64,000 nucleotides of DNA from Halichondria panicea (GCF_963675165.1 NC_087379.1:8028339-8092338); one strand, 5' to 3'. Counted from the first letter of the stretch, positions 1-12,373 are shown. Made by a program: numbers and translations. Notes: a model not told the origin generated them from the letters alone.

Positions 1-1
1 T

Positions 2-3000
2 GATGTTGTGCAGTGTGAAGGTCTTGGAGACAGTGTCCGACTGAGAGAGCACTCCAAACTCCAGAGAATCCTCGTCACTGTTCTCCAACAAGTACTGCAA
101 CCAATTAACCAACTATCAATGATGTTGTATATACATTGTAGATGTACATCTTTCAACAGCCATTAACTTAAGTATTGTTGATCCAATGTCAACAATTTTA
201 TGATTTTCTGAAAGCTTAGAAAGAGACCTTTCAAATGAAAATTTCGTTGAGGTACGTACGTCAGGTTAGTAGCATACATACAGGAAATGACTAGTCTTCA
301 ACGTCCTACGTCATGGACCGGCACAATGATTTGATTTTGGGACTCATGATCCTTACCGACTTCCATGTGGATTCAACTGAAATCAAACAAAAAAGATGAA
401 TCGCGAGAGCTAAAGTTATCATAAGCACACCAGGTGGAAACTATCTTACATTGGACGTATTTGGCCAAAATGTAGCAGCAATTGCTGAAATAGATGAAGC
501 CGAAGTCACTGCTGACAACCTAATCTCTGCACAGCCCTTCTCATGTTCTTATAATGGTACTGTCATGAACTCAGTTACGCGACCTTGATAACTACCAGTG
601 CGAATGTAAAATGCTTCTACTACATATACTAAATTAATAACCTTGAATTTAAATACAACATATTTCTTTTAATTCGTAAAACAAGCATGTTTTCTTACGC
701 TCGCCCCACAATGTTCAACATTCTCCTAGTATTATTATTGTCTGTCTCTTTCTTTGCAACCTCCCCTGGCAGAGTCTGCAGGAGGGCTGACAGTGACGAC
801 ATTGGACTGCATCTCAAGATCCTGTCCCTCCTCGAGAACCCGGCCGTCATCGTGGCAGCTGCATGCTGCAGCCGGAGATGCCAACACTCTCAGAGAGTTC
901 CTACGCAAACATCCCACAGAGGTGAGGACACGGTGTTATGCACTCTCTCTCCCTTCTTTCAAATTTGAGGACTCTTTCAGCTGCCATAACTTGAATTCCG
1001 TAGATCCAATTTCAATGATTTTTTGATTTTCCGAAAGCTTAGAAAGAGACCTTTCAAATGGTGTAATCAAATTTTATATTCCAGCAATAAAACTATTTGT
1101 CAATTTGGTTATACCGTGGATAATAAATAGCCCATGGTCCAAGGCGGAAAAATGACAAATTAGGGTCCCAACAAAAATAATGTTGGATTGAAACACACCA
1201 TTTAAAAGGTATCTTTGTAAGCTTTCAGAAAATCATGAAATTTTTGAAATTGGATCATCAGAATAAAAGTTATAGCTGCTGAAAGATCTTCAACTACACC
1301 ACCACCAACCCCGTTTAATTATTGCTTGGGAGACTCTTTCAGCTGCCATAACTTGAATTCTGTGGATCCAATTGCAATAATTTTTTTGATTTTCTGAAAG
1401 CTTAGAAAGAGACCTTTCAAATGGTGTCATCAAAGTTCATATTGCAGCAATAAAACTATTTGTCAATTTGGCCATACCGTGGATAATATAAATATAGCCC
1501 ATGGTCCAAGGCCGAAAAATGAGAAATTATGGCCCCAACGAAATTTCGGATTGAAACACCATTTGAATGGTCTCTTTCTAAGCTTTTAGAAAATCATAAA
1601 ATGTTTGAGATTGGATCAACGGTATTAAAATTATGGCTGTTGAAAGATGTTCCCTCTCCCCCTTCAGTTTAATCTTTAATCTCAGAATAGTACGATCTTT
1701 GGTTTAATCAATGGTTTGGGGATTCTTTCAGCTGCCATAACTTGAAGTCTGTGGATCCAATTTTAACTATTTTCTGATTTTCTGAAAGCATAGAAAGAGA
1801 CCTTTCAAATGACATCACCAAAGTTCGTATTTGAGCAATAAAACTATTTACCACACCATGTATAATAAATAGCCCATGGTCCAAGGCCGAAAAATGGCCC
1901 CGATGAAATTTTGGATTGAAACACATCATTTGAAAGCTCTCTTTCTAAGCTTTCAGAAAATCATAAAATTTTTGAGATTGGATCAACGGTATTAAAATTA
2001 TGGCCGTCGAAAAATCAGGTCTGTTTTTAGAGCTGTCTTTCAGAAGTCGTAACTTGTGTGGGGAGCATCCAGTAGCTGTTTGGTAGTATGTGGGTGGATG
2101 TCACAATGTTTAAGTTATTCAAAAACTAATACCTTATGATGTGATTTGTGTTGCCCAGGTGAACACCAAGGCAGCTGGCAAGGCAGCCATCCACTGTGCC
2201 TGTGCAGCTGGCAATGTGGACGTGCTCAAGGTCATCATGGAGTTCGCCCCCAATGTGGAAGTGGGGGTATGTGCATCATTCTAGCCTCTGCTGTATACAC
2301 TACATGTGTGTCTGTGGATGGTGTTATATTGTGCTGGTCTGCATTTCTAAATAGTGTGTGTTTCATTGCAGGCTGCTCGTATTGGGTTCCTACCGTGAGT
2401 ACTTGATCATGTGACATGGCAGGTCCTGTCAATTGTGTATATATAACATGGAGTACGAAAATAAAAGTTGTGTTTTGTAGCTGGCTTTAATATAATTATG
2501 TCTATAGATATGACTGTATGTTTTTGTTTTAACAGGAGTGCATTCCTGGTTTTAAGATTAGACGTTTCTAACTCAAATTATGGTCTCTCAAAGTTAGCTC
2601 CGAAAACAGTAAAATGATCATATCAAGGCCCTAGTATACACTGCATGTATAATCCATACTCTTATCCCCCCTGCAGAGCTGTGGAGCACTTCAACCGTCG
2701 GTTTGTGGAGCACATCAACGTGCTCAAGGACGACGGGTACACTCCCCTCCACCTGGCAGCACTCAATGATCACCTGGACGTTATCACTGCCTTCGCTAAA
2801 GTGGTGAGTGGCTGGCTGTAGATATGGTCTTACATGTACATGTAGTACTATAGTATTGTCACAATTGTTAGGAAATGGAAAGTACAACCCAAGAGTCAAA
2901 ACTTAGTGGAAAGCTTTATATTGCACAGATAATTATGTGACAATTTTAAGTTATTATACAGTGGCCTTTGTTGAGGAGTTGTTAAAATCTACATTATATA

Positions 3001-5400
3001 ATTATTAATTTGGGACCTTGTGCCTGGCTTTTATTGCAGTTTAACTTTCTTCAGGTGTGGCCATTATAATCTGACCTCTCCCCCAACAGGTGCAGTGTGA
3101 CCTCAATGCTAAGACCAACCAAGGTCAGACAGCACTTCATCTTGCTGTCCACCAAGGTCACGCTCGTATCATCGAGAGACTGGTGGGGTTCGGGGTAGAC
3201 ATGAATATTCTAGACAGTGATGGAGACACAGCTCTTCACATGGCCGTGGTCAAGGAGACAGTGGACAACCTCACACAAGAGACTCCTCAACTCAAGAAGG
3301 TAGGCTAGTAGGAATGCTAAAAGTTGTGGCTGTTCAAAGATGCTCTAGTTAACGCAGGGCCTTAGAGTCCTAGAGTTAGCTCTGTAACTAGAGTTCTGAT
3401 GATCCAAATTCAACGATTTTATGATTTTCTGAAAGCTTAGAAATAGCTCTTTCAGATGGTATGCTCAAATCCCAAATTGGGAACTGGCCATAATTTTCTG
3501 TTTTCGGGAAGATACCGTGGGGAAGATACCGTAGCCCATGGTATTTTGTCAAAATCAAGCCCAAATTAGACCTTTGATTTTAACACATCATCTGAAACGC
3601 CTCTCTCTAAGCTTTAAAAAAATCGTAAAATTAATGTGATTGGACCATCGGAACTAAAGTTATAGCCGTTCAAACATATTCAAATTGAACGCTGTGTCGC
3701 ATTATTACATGTATTTACCATCATGTGTACACTGTGCTTAGATTGCACTGTGAACATACACGTATGCCCCTCCCCCTCTACCAGGTGAAAGACAGGTTGC
3801 CTGGTCAGCAGCTGAAGGCGGTTATTCCGTGCTTCCTAGTACAAGAAGGTTCAGAGATGTTCAAGACTAACAAGAAAGGCCGGAATCCATTGGAGGTTTG
3901 CTCACCTGACGTAGCAACCATCGTCATGGGCTTCGACAAGGACGGGTGAGCTGGGGACACAATTATATATAGCCACTTCATTGTAATTTCACTGAATTTA
4001 TTCAATCCATTTTAAGACCTAAAATGCACTGTTGTTGGTAGCAAAAGCTCGATATAATTGCTAAATTTAACAGCAGTCCAAGGAAGTAGATAGCACAGCT
4101 GCAGCTAGTTGTGTACTAGGGTATGTACTAGCATACCTGTATAATGTTGTTGCTACTGTATAGATTTTGATTTTTAGTTATGTGTACTGAACTGCCTCCT
4201 TGCAGTGGAGGTGTGAAGTTCCATGGTAGTCTGAAATCACCTGCTCCCCCAGTGGTGGTTCAGGGCACACAGAGAGGACCTTTGGTGAGCCAGATACTGT
4301 TGCTTCTTTGATATACTAGCTTTATAAACAGTACATGTTGTTAACTGTATCCACTCTGAATTAGTCTTGCCCTTGCATCCATCAGGTGTACCCTACTCCC
4401 CTGCGTACTGGCAGTGCCACCCACCACCCACCCACAGCCTCTCTACCAGTTGGAGTTATGGACACTGCTGGAGCCACTGGAGGTGGTAAGAACAGTCTCT
4501 GTGCTGTACCTTAATTTGTCTCTTTGTTAGGGTGACCTTTCCAGTTATGTGTTTAGATACAAGTTTTGATAAATCTCATATTTTAAGTGGTCTTTACATG
4601 ACTGTACTTTATATGGTTGTGCATATTGCACAGAACCAACTCTGAGCAATTGAATTGTATATCCATACCACCCCCCTCCAGGTAGTGTGGGTGTGGCCAT
4701 TGAGCCGTGCTTCCTGTGTGAGGCTCCAGTGGACGTCAAGTTTGATCCATGTGGTCACGCTGTCATGTGTGCAGAATGTGCACAGAGAGCCAAGAGATGC
4801 CCCATTTGCAAAGTGAGTACTAATTAAGTACATAGCTACAATATAAAAGTTTCTACTTTATCCCAGTAACTTCCCAGATACAGTTTTTTTGACCTTCTCA
4901 AGTGCATATGTTGAATTTTATGATTCTTCCTTACACAGGCTGCAGTCAAGACTATCTCCAAGCTGTCCAAGGTTTGTGTGATGTGTAATGAAGAGGAGGC
5001 CACAGCCACTGTCAAGCCATGTGATCACACCTTCTGTCCAGGTACTGGTACTTAATGGTACATGTATCACTCAGAAACAGCCTCTCTGTGTATTATATAA
5101 GCCTCCACTATCCTCCACAGTCTCACCTTTCTTTCATATGTACTAGCTTTCATTTACTGTCTTCTCCCTCTCTCACTGTATAGAATGTGCCCGGAGGATG
5201 AAGACATGCTTCGAGTGTCGAGTGCTTATTACTGCAAAAGAGGGACTACGTACGTAAACTGCATTACAAGTTTGCACAAGCTGTGTTGCTTAATTAGATA
5301 ACCTCTATAACTGTATAGTACATGTACTTAGCAATATTGTGATTTTGTGTCAAATAATACCTCCCACACACATACACACATATACACATACACATACATC

Positions 5401-5439
<39 letters not shown>

Positions 5440-5633
5440 CCCCCGTCTCGGCCACCAGTGTCCATCCGCTGGCCAGCCCTGACTCTGAATCTAATTGTCC
5501 TATTTGTCTGACAGAGCCTAAGAACACGGCCTTCCTCTGTGGACACCAGACATGCTGGGACTGTGCACAGAAGGTCGACCATTGCCCAGTGTGCAGGAAG
5601 TTTGTGACTCACAGAATTCAGTTGTTCCAGTGA
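2..5633 (+). CDS. Mind-bomb-type E3 ubiquitin ligase, 5' end outside window
   Basis: RING ubiquitin ligase of the MIB1/MIB2 family, which ubiquitinates Notch ligands to drive their endocytosis (family knowledge). Confident exons: 773-921, 2159-2266, 2372-2394, 2677-2803, 3090-3299, 3785-3945, 4206-4284, 4386-4485, 4682-4812, 4939-5041, 5184-5249, 5440-5633. All have GT-AG borders and matching phases and give 482 residues to the TGA stop. Ankyrin repeats come first (LHAAAGDANTL, TPLHLAALNDHLDV, TALHLAVHQGHARI, TALHMAV). A linker follows, then three C-terminal RING fingers: CFLCEAP...CPIC, CVMCNEE...CFEC and CPICLTE...CPVCRK, ending RIQLFQ. Two weaker upstream exons look like the MIB-repeat region: 2-91 (GLGDSVRLREHSKLQ) and one ending at 556 (GGNYLTLDVFGQN), whose phase fits exon 773-921. 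The ankyrin block is short: about four recognisable repeats against roughly nine in vertebrate MIBs. Three RINGs is MIB1-like, while the ankyrin and linker text reads more like MIB2, so I give no symbol. Confidence 0.85.
154..238. repeat. Single arm of foldback element family A
   Basis: About 85 bp matching one arm of the foldback elements at 973-1650 (shared core tgattttctgaaagcttag followed by aaagagacctttcaaat). No opposite arm is seen nearby, so it is a solo or degraded copy inside a MIB-gene intron. Confidence 0.6.
973..1288. mobile_element. Foldback (MITE-like) element, family A, copy 1
   Basis: Imperfect inverted repeat. The left arm starts tctttcagctgccataac and runs through tttctgaaagcttag to cctttcaaatggtgt. 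The right arm is its reverse complement, ending gctgctgaaagat. Arms are about 90 bp. The middle holds a conserved segment containing tagcccatggtccaag. No coding capacity, so non-autonomous if mobile. Intronic. Confidence 0.75.
1333..1650. mobile_element. Foldback element, family A, copy 2
   Basis: Same structure and nearly the same sequence as the copy at 973-1288, starting 45 bp after it in the same orientation in the same MIB-gene intron. Confidence 0.75.
1722..2015. mobile_element. Foldback element, family A, copy 3
   Basis: Third consecutive copy in the same intron, slightly shorter in the middle, with arms ttctttcagctgccataa on the left and attatggccgtcgaaa on the right. The three copies in a row could come from nested insertion or tandem duplication. 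Confidence 0.75.
3379..3680. mobile_element. Foldback element, family A, diverged subtype
   Basis: Intronic inverted repeat sharing the core tgattttctgaaagcttag and its complement. Its outer left arm is different (tagctctgtaactagag) and it has caaattgggaactggcc-type middle sequence. It matches the element at 55747-56022 better than the copies at 973-2015, so a second subtype exists. Confidence 0.6.
5341..5439. repeat. CA-rich microsatellite abutting a splice acceptor
   Basis: Irregular (CA)n tract ending in CACACAG. The final AG is the acceptor of the last MIB exon at 5440, so the polypyrimidine position is occupied by CA repeats. Confidence 0.85.
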
Positions 5634-7389
5634 CAATTTAGCATTTGTTTCGTTTCTTTCTTTTCTGACTTTGTATATCTTATGCAGACTGTTTTGATTT
5701 TATGGGCTCCGTTTTAATTGGTTTGTACACGTGCAGTGAACATTAGACAACTTTTGTGTGTAGTGTTAATTGTTGTTTCGTTATTTATGTCAATTATTAG
5801 TTACCATGTTTAATTGTATACTCTTTTGATAACGTTTGATAACGTAATTACACGAACAAAATTAAGTTAAACATTCTATATTGCATTATCTAGCTATCCA
5901 TAATTAATCCATATCCAGTAGACACATGCTCACATCCACAGACAGTCAGACAGAGGGGCACTTCCCGAACCAATCCATCATGTGACCATGCAGCACGCTC
6001 ACAATGCATGACCATATCATGATCACATGATAGACAGCAGTTAGAGTTCCCTGTACGTAAAGAATGCATGCCAGGGAGACAATCATTAATTAGGGAAGTA
6101 GAGATGGCTATAATTATAAGTGTCCATTATGCACACCTCTACACTAATATTGCACTGCCACCAATTATCCATAGAATCAGCTATACCATAAAGCCTGAGG
6201 CAGAAGAAGACATAAGAACCATGAATGAGTGTGCTTCACCTCTATAAATTTGTAATTTGGAGCTGTAGAGGTGCTTATGTTGACAGAGATACTTGTATTA
6301 TAGGGCTGTGCCAAAGACATACTTCCTGGCGTGTAAATCAGCCACCATCCATATGGTTGTTAGTGAGAAGATTATGAATAATAGACACAGTGAATTGTGT
6401 CCCTCGTCAGGAGTGCACTCTTGCCCTCATGCATTTACATTATTAAGACAAGGACTCAAAGACATTTTAAGTATTATAGTAATTAATTAAATTCCTTAAA
6501 ACGTGCTGGTCTAGACCTAACAAGTCTTGTACTATTTACATGAACACCAGTGCAGTGCAGTAGCCAGGTGTGACCTCTAGATCTAGCTATATAGAGCTTG
6601 TAGGAAATTCCTTACATTTGCAAAGCACCATACACCATAATTATCATGACTGTCTGCATGACTGTACAGATCTAAAGAAGTACAGGGTCCACTGACATTT
6701 ATCATACATACCATATTGCTAGACTTCCATGACTGGAACTTTCTGGTAGCTATCATCCTCAATGCAGTAATGCTTGTAGCCTCGACTCAAGTCCGCTTTA
6801 CAGCGGCCTTGAATCGAGGCTATAATGCTTGTTGTCTGGCATGGCCACATTGAGATATATTCAACAGAGGAGACCTCAAAACTGAGCTGCACTGTCCAAG
6901 TAGTCAGTCTATACTTGCACATCTGCAGGGAATCAAACCAACTCATAAGTTAGTATGTATATTGTATATCTTGATACAGCAAAGAATAGATTGGAATTTG
7001 AATTTGAATTTGAATGAGAACACAAACAAAAACACAGAATAACTTAGCATGGCAGTGCATGCTTACACAGTACAGTAAGGCATACTATTATGTGATGGAT
7101 GGAGCACAAGTGAGGATAATTAGAAGTCAAAAGGCACCTGATTAAGAGTTACAGAGCAGTAGTCTGAGTACACCAGCAGCTTTCCAGATTGCAAGGATTG
7201 TAATCTATTGCAGGATGTAAAATTAACATCAGGTCATTGTGTGGGAGAAAGGGGTCTATGCGGCGCTGCAGCACTTGGATTCTTCAGTCTAACGGCTTGG
7301 AGGTTCAGAGTGAAGAAATTTGACAAGGGAGTTCATCAAACTATCAGCTATCATCAACTATCATCAGTTATCAACAACTATCAAGCTCA
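5634..7389. other. Intergenic region with one hairpin
   Basis: No convincing coding sequence: open frames are short and lack splice or family support. It holds the 3' UTR of the MIB gene and the promoter of the collagen-like gene. A hairpin at 6777-6822 has about 20-nt arms (tagcctcgactcaag / cttgaatcgaggcta). Related sequence recurs at 39530 and 51668. Confidence 0.6.
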
Positions 7390-9615
7390 ATGGCCTCTGC
7401 ACCTCTGGTTACGCCGCCGGCAGCACCACCACCAAGACTGCCGAAGACCCAGCTGCACTACAGGTCTACCAACAATCCAGTGAGTTTTGCATGATAGATC
7501 TATAGATGTTCTGTTCTAGCTAGATCTCTATGCAGTAAGGATGCATGCATGTTCTAGCTATGCTCTAGCTATGCCAGCACAATCAAAAAATTATGGTTTT
7601 TGTGCAGCCGATAACGAAGAAGCACATAGTGAGCGTTCTCCGGTTTGGGAAGAGGAGTTGGGCCACAGACAAGTTATTGTGCCCACAATGCTATCTGCAG
7701 CCGAGTGGTCCGGTCACCGTAAGTCTAAATGCAGTATTACTCTATAGCTGCAGCCTAAGTCGATTTAATATGCTCCTGAAATTATCATGGCTACACAATT
7801 ATTTTTTTAAAGCTTGCAATTCATTTCCACCCCACAGACTGAGTTCTGGTGGAAGGGTGAAGCTCATCTTGGTGTCGGGGACCACTCTATGCGCGAGGCT
7901 ACACGCTACATTGAACATCTGCAGTTTGATCATCGTAAGTAAAATTATGCAACTTTACATTGTCGTAGTATTTAGTTCCCATGCTTTCAGATTGATTTTA
8001 ATGATATTAATGGGTTTTCCCAGGTAAATTTTCCGATTTTACTTTGCGAAATTTTATCGCCTATAATTAAATATAATATGTAGCTTGGACAGCATAATTC
8101 ATTAATTAGCTCATTAAGTACTTTATAACAATAATTTTATATTGCTCCATTTCTTATTTTACAGACACCGGCGTTTCCAGTCCAACAGTGCTATTTCTTG
8201 ACCACCAACTGAGAGATTTGGCCTATGCCCAGTGGCAAAGGGCAGTGAGGTTTCCCCCCATTGTTGCACGGGGGCCACCAGGGCCACCTGGTGTTGATGG
8301 TTTGGATGGGATTGATGGTGTGGATGGTGTGGATGGTAGGGCAGGGGTAGACGGGGTGAATGGTGTGGATGGTAGGGCAGGGGTAGACGGGGCGAATGGT
8401 GTGGATGGTAGGGCAGGTGTGGATGGTAGGCCAGGGGTAGACGGGGTGAATGGTGTGGACGGTGTGGATGGTAGGCCAGGGGTAGACGGTGTGGATGGTG
8501 TAGATGGACAACGTGGAGAGAGAGGAGAGAGGGGAGAGAGAGGACAAGGATTGGACACCAGAATGATAGAATCATTATTGGCACAAAATGTAAGTTGAAT
8601 ACATGCATGCATGCATGTGTATGTACTGAAAGTTCCTTACAATAAGGAGAAATTCCTTACAAATAAATTAATTTTATTGTGTATTACAATCATTGATTAT
8701 TTTTTCACCGTGTCCTTTTCTTGCAGAGAGCGTTAACAAAAGTAGTTCATCTACTCGCGGGACTACTCCCTCAACCTCTGCCACCCAACGTTGAGGAGGC
8801 TTTGAGGCTGACGACGGCTAGTGCTATGGAGGGGGCCGAAAATCCTAGATCAACTGTCGTCACCACCCCTCGTGGCCTTGTCGTCACCGCCCCTCGTGGC
8901 CCTGTCGTCACCACCCCTCGCGGCCCTGTCGTCACCACCCCAAGTGGCCCTGTCGTCACCACCCCTCGCGGCCCTGTCGTCACCACCCCTCGCGGCCCTG
9001 TCGTCACCACCCCTCGCGGCCCTGTCGTCACCACCCCTCGCGGCCCTGTCGTCACCACCCCTCGCGGCCCTGTCGTCACCACCCCTCGCGGCCCTGTCGT
9101 CACCACCCCAAGTGGCCCTGTCGTCACCACCCCTCGCGGCCCTGTCGTCACCACCCCTCGCGGCCCTGTCGTCACCACCCCAAGTGGCCCTGTCGTCACC
9201 ACCCCTCGCGGCCCTGTCGTCACCACCCCAAGTGGCCCTGTCGTCACCACCCCTCGCGACCCTGTCGTCACCACCCCTCGCAGCCCTGTCGTCACCACCC
9301 CTCGCGACCCTGTCGTCACCACCCCTCGCGACCCTGTCGTCACCACCCCGAGTGGCTCAGGGTCCAACGTTGGACCGTCTGCTAGTTCATCACGTAAACG
9401 AAAGAGATCACCCGCAACAATGAATTTACATTACGACTATAAAAAAAGGTAAGCGATTTCATGTGAAGAGTACTACAACAAATTTCTAAAAGGCCATGCA
9501 TGCACTTCATATTTTGTGCATCTTATAATACTTGTGTAAATTTCATCTCTTTCCCTTTCATACTTGCAGAAAAACTTTTGATGCTGCGCATGAACTTGAG
9601 GACAGGGGGAGCTAG
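7390..9615 (+). CDS. Collagen-like repeat protein, family not recognised
   Basis: Six exons with matching phases: 7390-7479, 7608-7718, 7838-7934, 8165-8589, 8727-9448, 9570-9615, giving 496 residues. The ATG lies in ctcaATGG and is the first in this frame near the exon. Residues 1-30 are Pro/Ala-rich with no signal peptide. Residues 31-130 are a globular segment I cannot place ([36 protein letters not shown]). Residues about 134-226 are Gly-X-Y triplets, [10 protein letters not shown] then mostly GVDG/GVNG/GRAG, ending [12 protein letters not shown]. After LLAQN come about 20 tandem copies of an 8-residue TTPRGPVV motif (about 289-452), then a basic tail with SRKRKRS, a possible nuclear signal. 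Low-complexity codons make paralogy likely. Without a signal peptide a classical secreted collagen is doubtful. Function unknown. Confidence 0.65.
8868..9356. repeat. 24-bp coding minisatellite
   Basis: About 20 head-to-tail copies of a 24-bp unit (cctgtcgtcaccacccctcg plus cggc). Variants change cgcggc to aagtggc or cgcgac, so G alternates with S or D in the peptide. The unit length is a multiple of three, so copy-number change keeps the frame of the collagen-like gene. G+C is visibly higher than in the surroundings. Confidence 0.9.
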
Positions 9616-10194
9616 GGGAAAATAATTGTATAGTGAGTTGCTTGAGGGCAGGCGGGGGCCATATTATGGTGTTTGAATAATTCATACTTATATAGGAGGG
9701 ACCTTTTCTTTTAAATATACAAACTAGATTTTCGATGTTGTTTGGCCGGCATATGGATTGTTCTGTATCTTGGGAATTCTTGCCTATAATTTGTAGTTAC
9801 GTTGTTATGCGGTGTAAAGGTTCTTCTTGTGTATAATATAGTGTTAGTGGGATGGTGCTTGGATTATGGATTGGCTTACTTCTTTGGTGACTCTAGTTAC
9901 TGCTGTATGTTATGTATAACGGCTTCTTCTTGACTATAATTATGGAGTATTTCATTTGGCTTTCTCTCGCTGATTACGTATGTCGTAAAAAAAAAAAAAA
10001 AAAATTGGCAGACCATGTGCTACCCTTTTTAGTTTGAATTATTAATGCTTGTGCACATTCTACAACATTGTGTGCATCAATTACTGTCATGCATGGAGTC
10101 ATCTGCAGTCTATCATTTGCTGATATTCATATCTCTCTCTACAAAACCTTTTGTAACCAAGCTTTGTAGCCTCTACAAGTCTGTGCATATCATA

Positions 10195-10650
10195 ATTACT
10201 CTCATAACCGAACAATTGTCTTCCTATAAAAACATAATTACATGTTGTATCAATTTTTTCTCTCATAACCGAACAATTGTCTTCCGAACATAATATTACC
10301 TCTTTCTCTTATAACCGAACAATTGTCTTCCCATATAACATAATTATTTCTTATTTCTCTCTCTCTCAACTCCGAACAATTCTCTTCTGAACATAATATT
10401 ACTTCTAATTCTCTCATAACCGAACAATTGTCTTCCCATATAACATAATTACATCTTGTATCAATTCTTTCTCTCATAACCGAACAATTGTCTTCCGAAC
10501 ATAATATTACCTCTTTCTCTCATAACCGAACATTATTGTCTTCCCATATAACATAATTATTTCTTATTTCTCTCTCTCTCAACTCCGAACAATTCTCTTC
10601 CGAACATAATATTACTTCTTTTTCTCTATAAATTACGAACAATTCTCTTC
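10195..10650. repeat. Minisatellite, about 50-bp unit
   Basis: About eight imperfect copies of a unit containing ctcataaccgaacaattgtc, ttcc and acataatattacctcttt. Variants replace cataaccg with caactccg. No coding potential. Confidence 0.85.
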
Positions 10651-11214
10651 CTATAATTCTTGTGCTAAGATGCCATGTCATGTCATACTCCATCTTCCAT
10701 CCATGTATGTATGTCAATTCTCGATTGTTTTTGTGCATCCTATCTATTTACAACTGCACATCTTTCGGTGACGACCAGCTGGGACTAATGGAACATCTCG
10801 AGGACCTTGGATCAATATGCAGTGCAGCTAGTGCATTGAACTCTCAAACAACTCTAATAAATTATAAGCACTTCTATCTGAACACTATAATTATTATATA
10901 TACGCAGCACTGCGTGGGACGTGTCTACTGTGATGATGAAGCAGAAGACTCCTGGTTATATACCGTATACTGAAGAACTCTTCAATCTATGACTATACTA
11001 TACCTGGTGTACTCTCCATCGTTGTCGTGGGCAAGATACATTTCCAATGGCAGCCCCTCAACTCGAATTCGTGGCCACCAATATTTCTCAACACTACTGG
11101 TTAAATTTGATGCTGGAAAAACTTTTAACACCCGTCACCTCCCCTGATGATCGAAACAAAGGACTCTAAAAATCATGGATATCAAGTATGGCAACACAAT
11201 ACTCATATTATCAT

Positions 11215-11460
11215 GCATGCAAGCACACTGACTCTCTACTCTCATAATTATAACTGTATATCATGGAAGCACACTGGCTCTCTACCCTCATAATTAAAAC
11301 TGTATATCATGGAAGCACACTGGCTCTCTACTCTCATAATTATAACTGTATATCATGGAAGCACACTGGCTCTCTACTCTCATAATATATAACTGTATCA
11401 TGGAAGCACACTGGCTCTCTACTCTCATAATTATAACTCTACATATCATATCATGCACAC
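11215..11460. repeat. Minisatellite, 46-bp unit
   Basis: About five near-identical copies of a unit starting atcatggaagcacactggct and ending cataattataactgtat. Confidence 0.9.
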
Positions 11461-11589
11461 TGACTATATCTATCTATGGGGTCACTACTCATAATTTAAA
11501 TTTATAATTTGTAGTAATGTGGTCTGCCATTAATAAAATAAACGATTTGCTAATAATTATATTGCCTTGCTTTAAGCTCCTTCTGGACT

Positions 11590-11880
11590 ACAGCTAGCTG
11601 TGGACGTTGTGTTGTGTCTCTGTGAAGTTTGATGTTCTGCATTGGGAGCTGTACTTGTGTCGGTGGTCGTTGTCTCTGTGGAGCTTGATGTTCTAGGAAT
11701 TGTACTCTTGTGTTGATGATGTGTCTCTGTGGCTTGCTGTTCTGGTGACTGTACTTGTGTCGGTGGATGTTGTCTGTGTTGATTGTCGGCCTCGTTGTTC
11801 TGATAGTGGGCTGTACTTGTGTCGGTTGATGTTGTTGGCTTAAGCTTGTTCTGCTCGGGACTGTGTCTACTGTAGAGCTT
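11590..11880. repeat. Degenerate tandem repeat
   Basis: Four to five loosely related copies containing gtacttgtgtcggtgg and gttgtctctgtgg. Spacing is irregular, so this is probably an old minisatellite. Confidence 0.55.
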
Positions 11881-12244
11881 TGGTTGTTTGGTACGTTACA
11901 CTGACTTGTGTATCTCTTAAGCTTGTTGATGTATCTCTTTTTTTTTCATACGGTCCTAAAAGCCTAGGTAAAAAAAACAATTGAGAAAAAATATCCCAAC
12001 TTTTTTGTAGGATCTATGCCTGTCCCTTGACCTGCCTGCCCTCTAAAACTGCAAACTGCATGGGGGAGAATATAATGCATGCATTGTATTAATTACTGGA
12101 AGCATTTATCTAGTATAGATAGCTATAGTTAACTGTTTGCGTTAGAAGCTGTTAATTTCCGAGGCATTGCAACCGCGTTGAGCAGCTGAAATACATGATT
12201 GCTCTATGTTCGGCTCTACGCCTCGAGGTGTAATCTGTTGCAAG

Positions 12245-12373
12245 ATGGCGGGCGCTGCAAGTTTGCTGCTCAGAGGAACTATATCCTGTCTCCGTCAACG
12301 TCTCCGTCGACATCTCTCTCACAAGTCCCTCTCATCAAGTCTCTCACTCTCATCAAGTCTCTCTCATCAATGA
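12245..12373 (+). CDS. Short ORF resembling a mitochondrial presequence
   Basis: 42-codon ORF in a strong start context (caagATGGCGGG, which also resembles a YY1-type 5'-UTR element). The peptide MAGAASLLLRGTISC is followed by QRLRRH and a Ser-rich tail. It is rich in Arg and Leu and lacks Asp and Glu, as mitochondrial targeting sequences do. It could be the first exon of the gene whose later exons may be 13263-13342 and 15075-15188, but no consensus donor in frame joins them. The closing TGA may simply lie in an intron. Confidence 0.3.
   Translation: MAGAASLLLRGTISCLRQRLRRHLSHKSLSSSLSLSSSLSHQ

Larger units (their letters stand above)
9616..12244. other. Gene-poor region with minisatellites
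   Basis: After the collagen-like gene I see no supported gene. Contents: a poly-A run at about 9986-10003, tandem repeats at 10195-10650, 11215-11460 and 11590-11880, and a short open stretch at 10757-10840 (FGDDQLGLMEHLEDLG) that reads like protein but has no clear acceptor or partner exon. Confidence 0.5.

Noticed and set aside
8191-8612. Long minus-strand open frames opposite the Gly-X-Y tract
   Set aside because: They exist only because GGT-GTG-GAT repeats lack stops on the other strand; no splice or family support, while the plus strand has a complete exon chain.
8771-9423. Open frames in other frames and on the minus strand over the 24-bp repeat
   Set aside because: A stop-free 24-bp unit leaves several frames open; only the plus frame joins exons at both sides in phase.
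9986-10003. Poly-A run as a sign of a retrotransposed gene copy
   Set aside because: No intronless coding sequence or target duplication lies upstream; it is a simple A tract.
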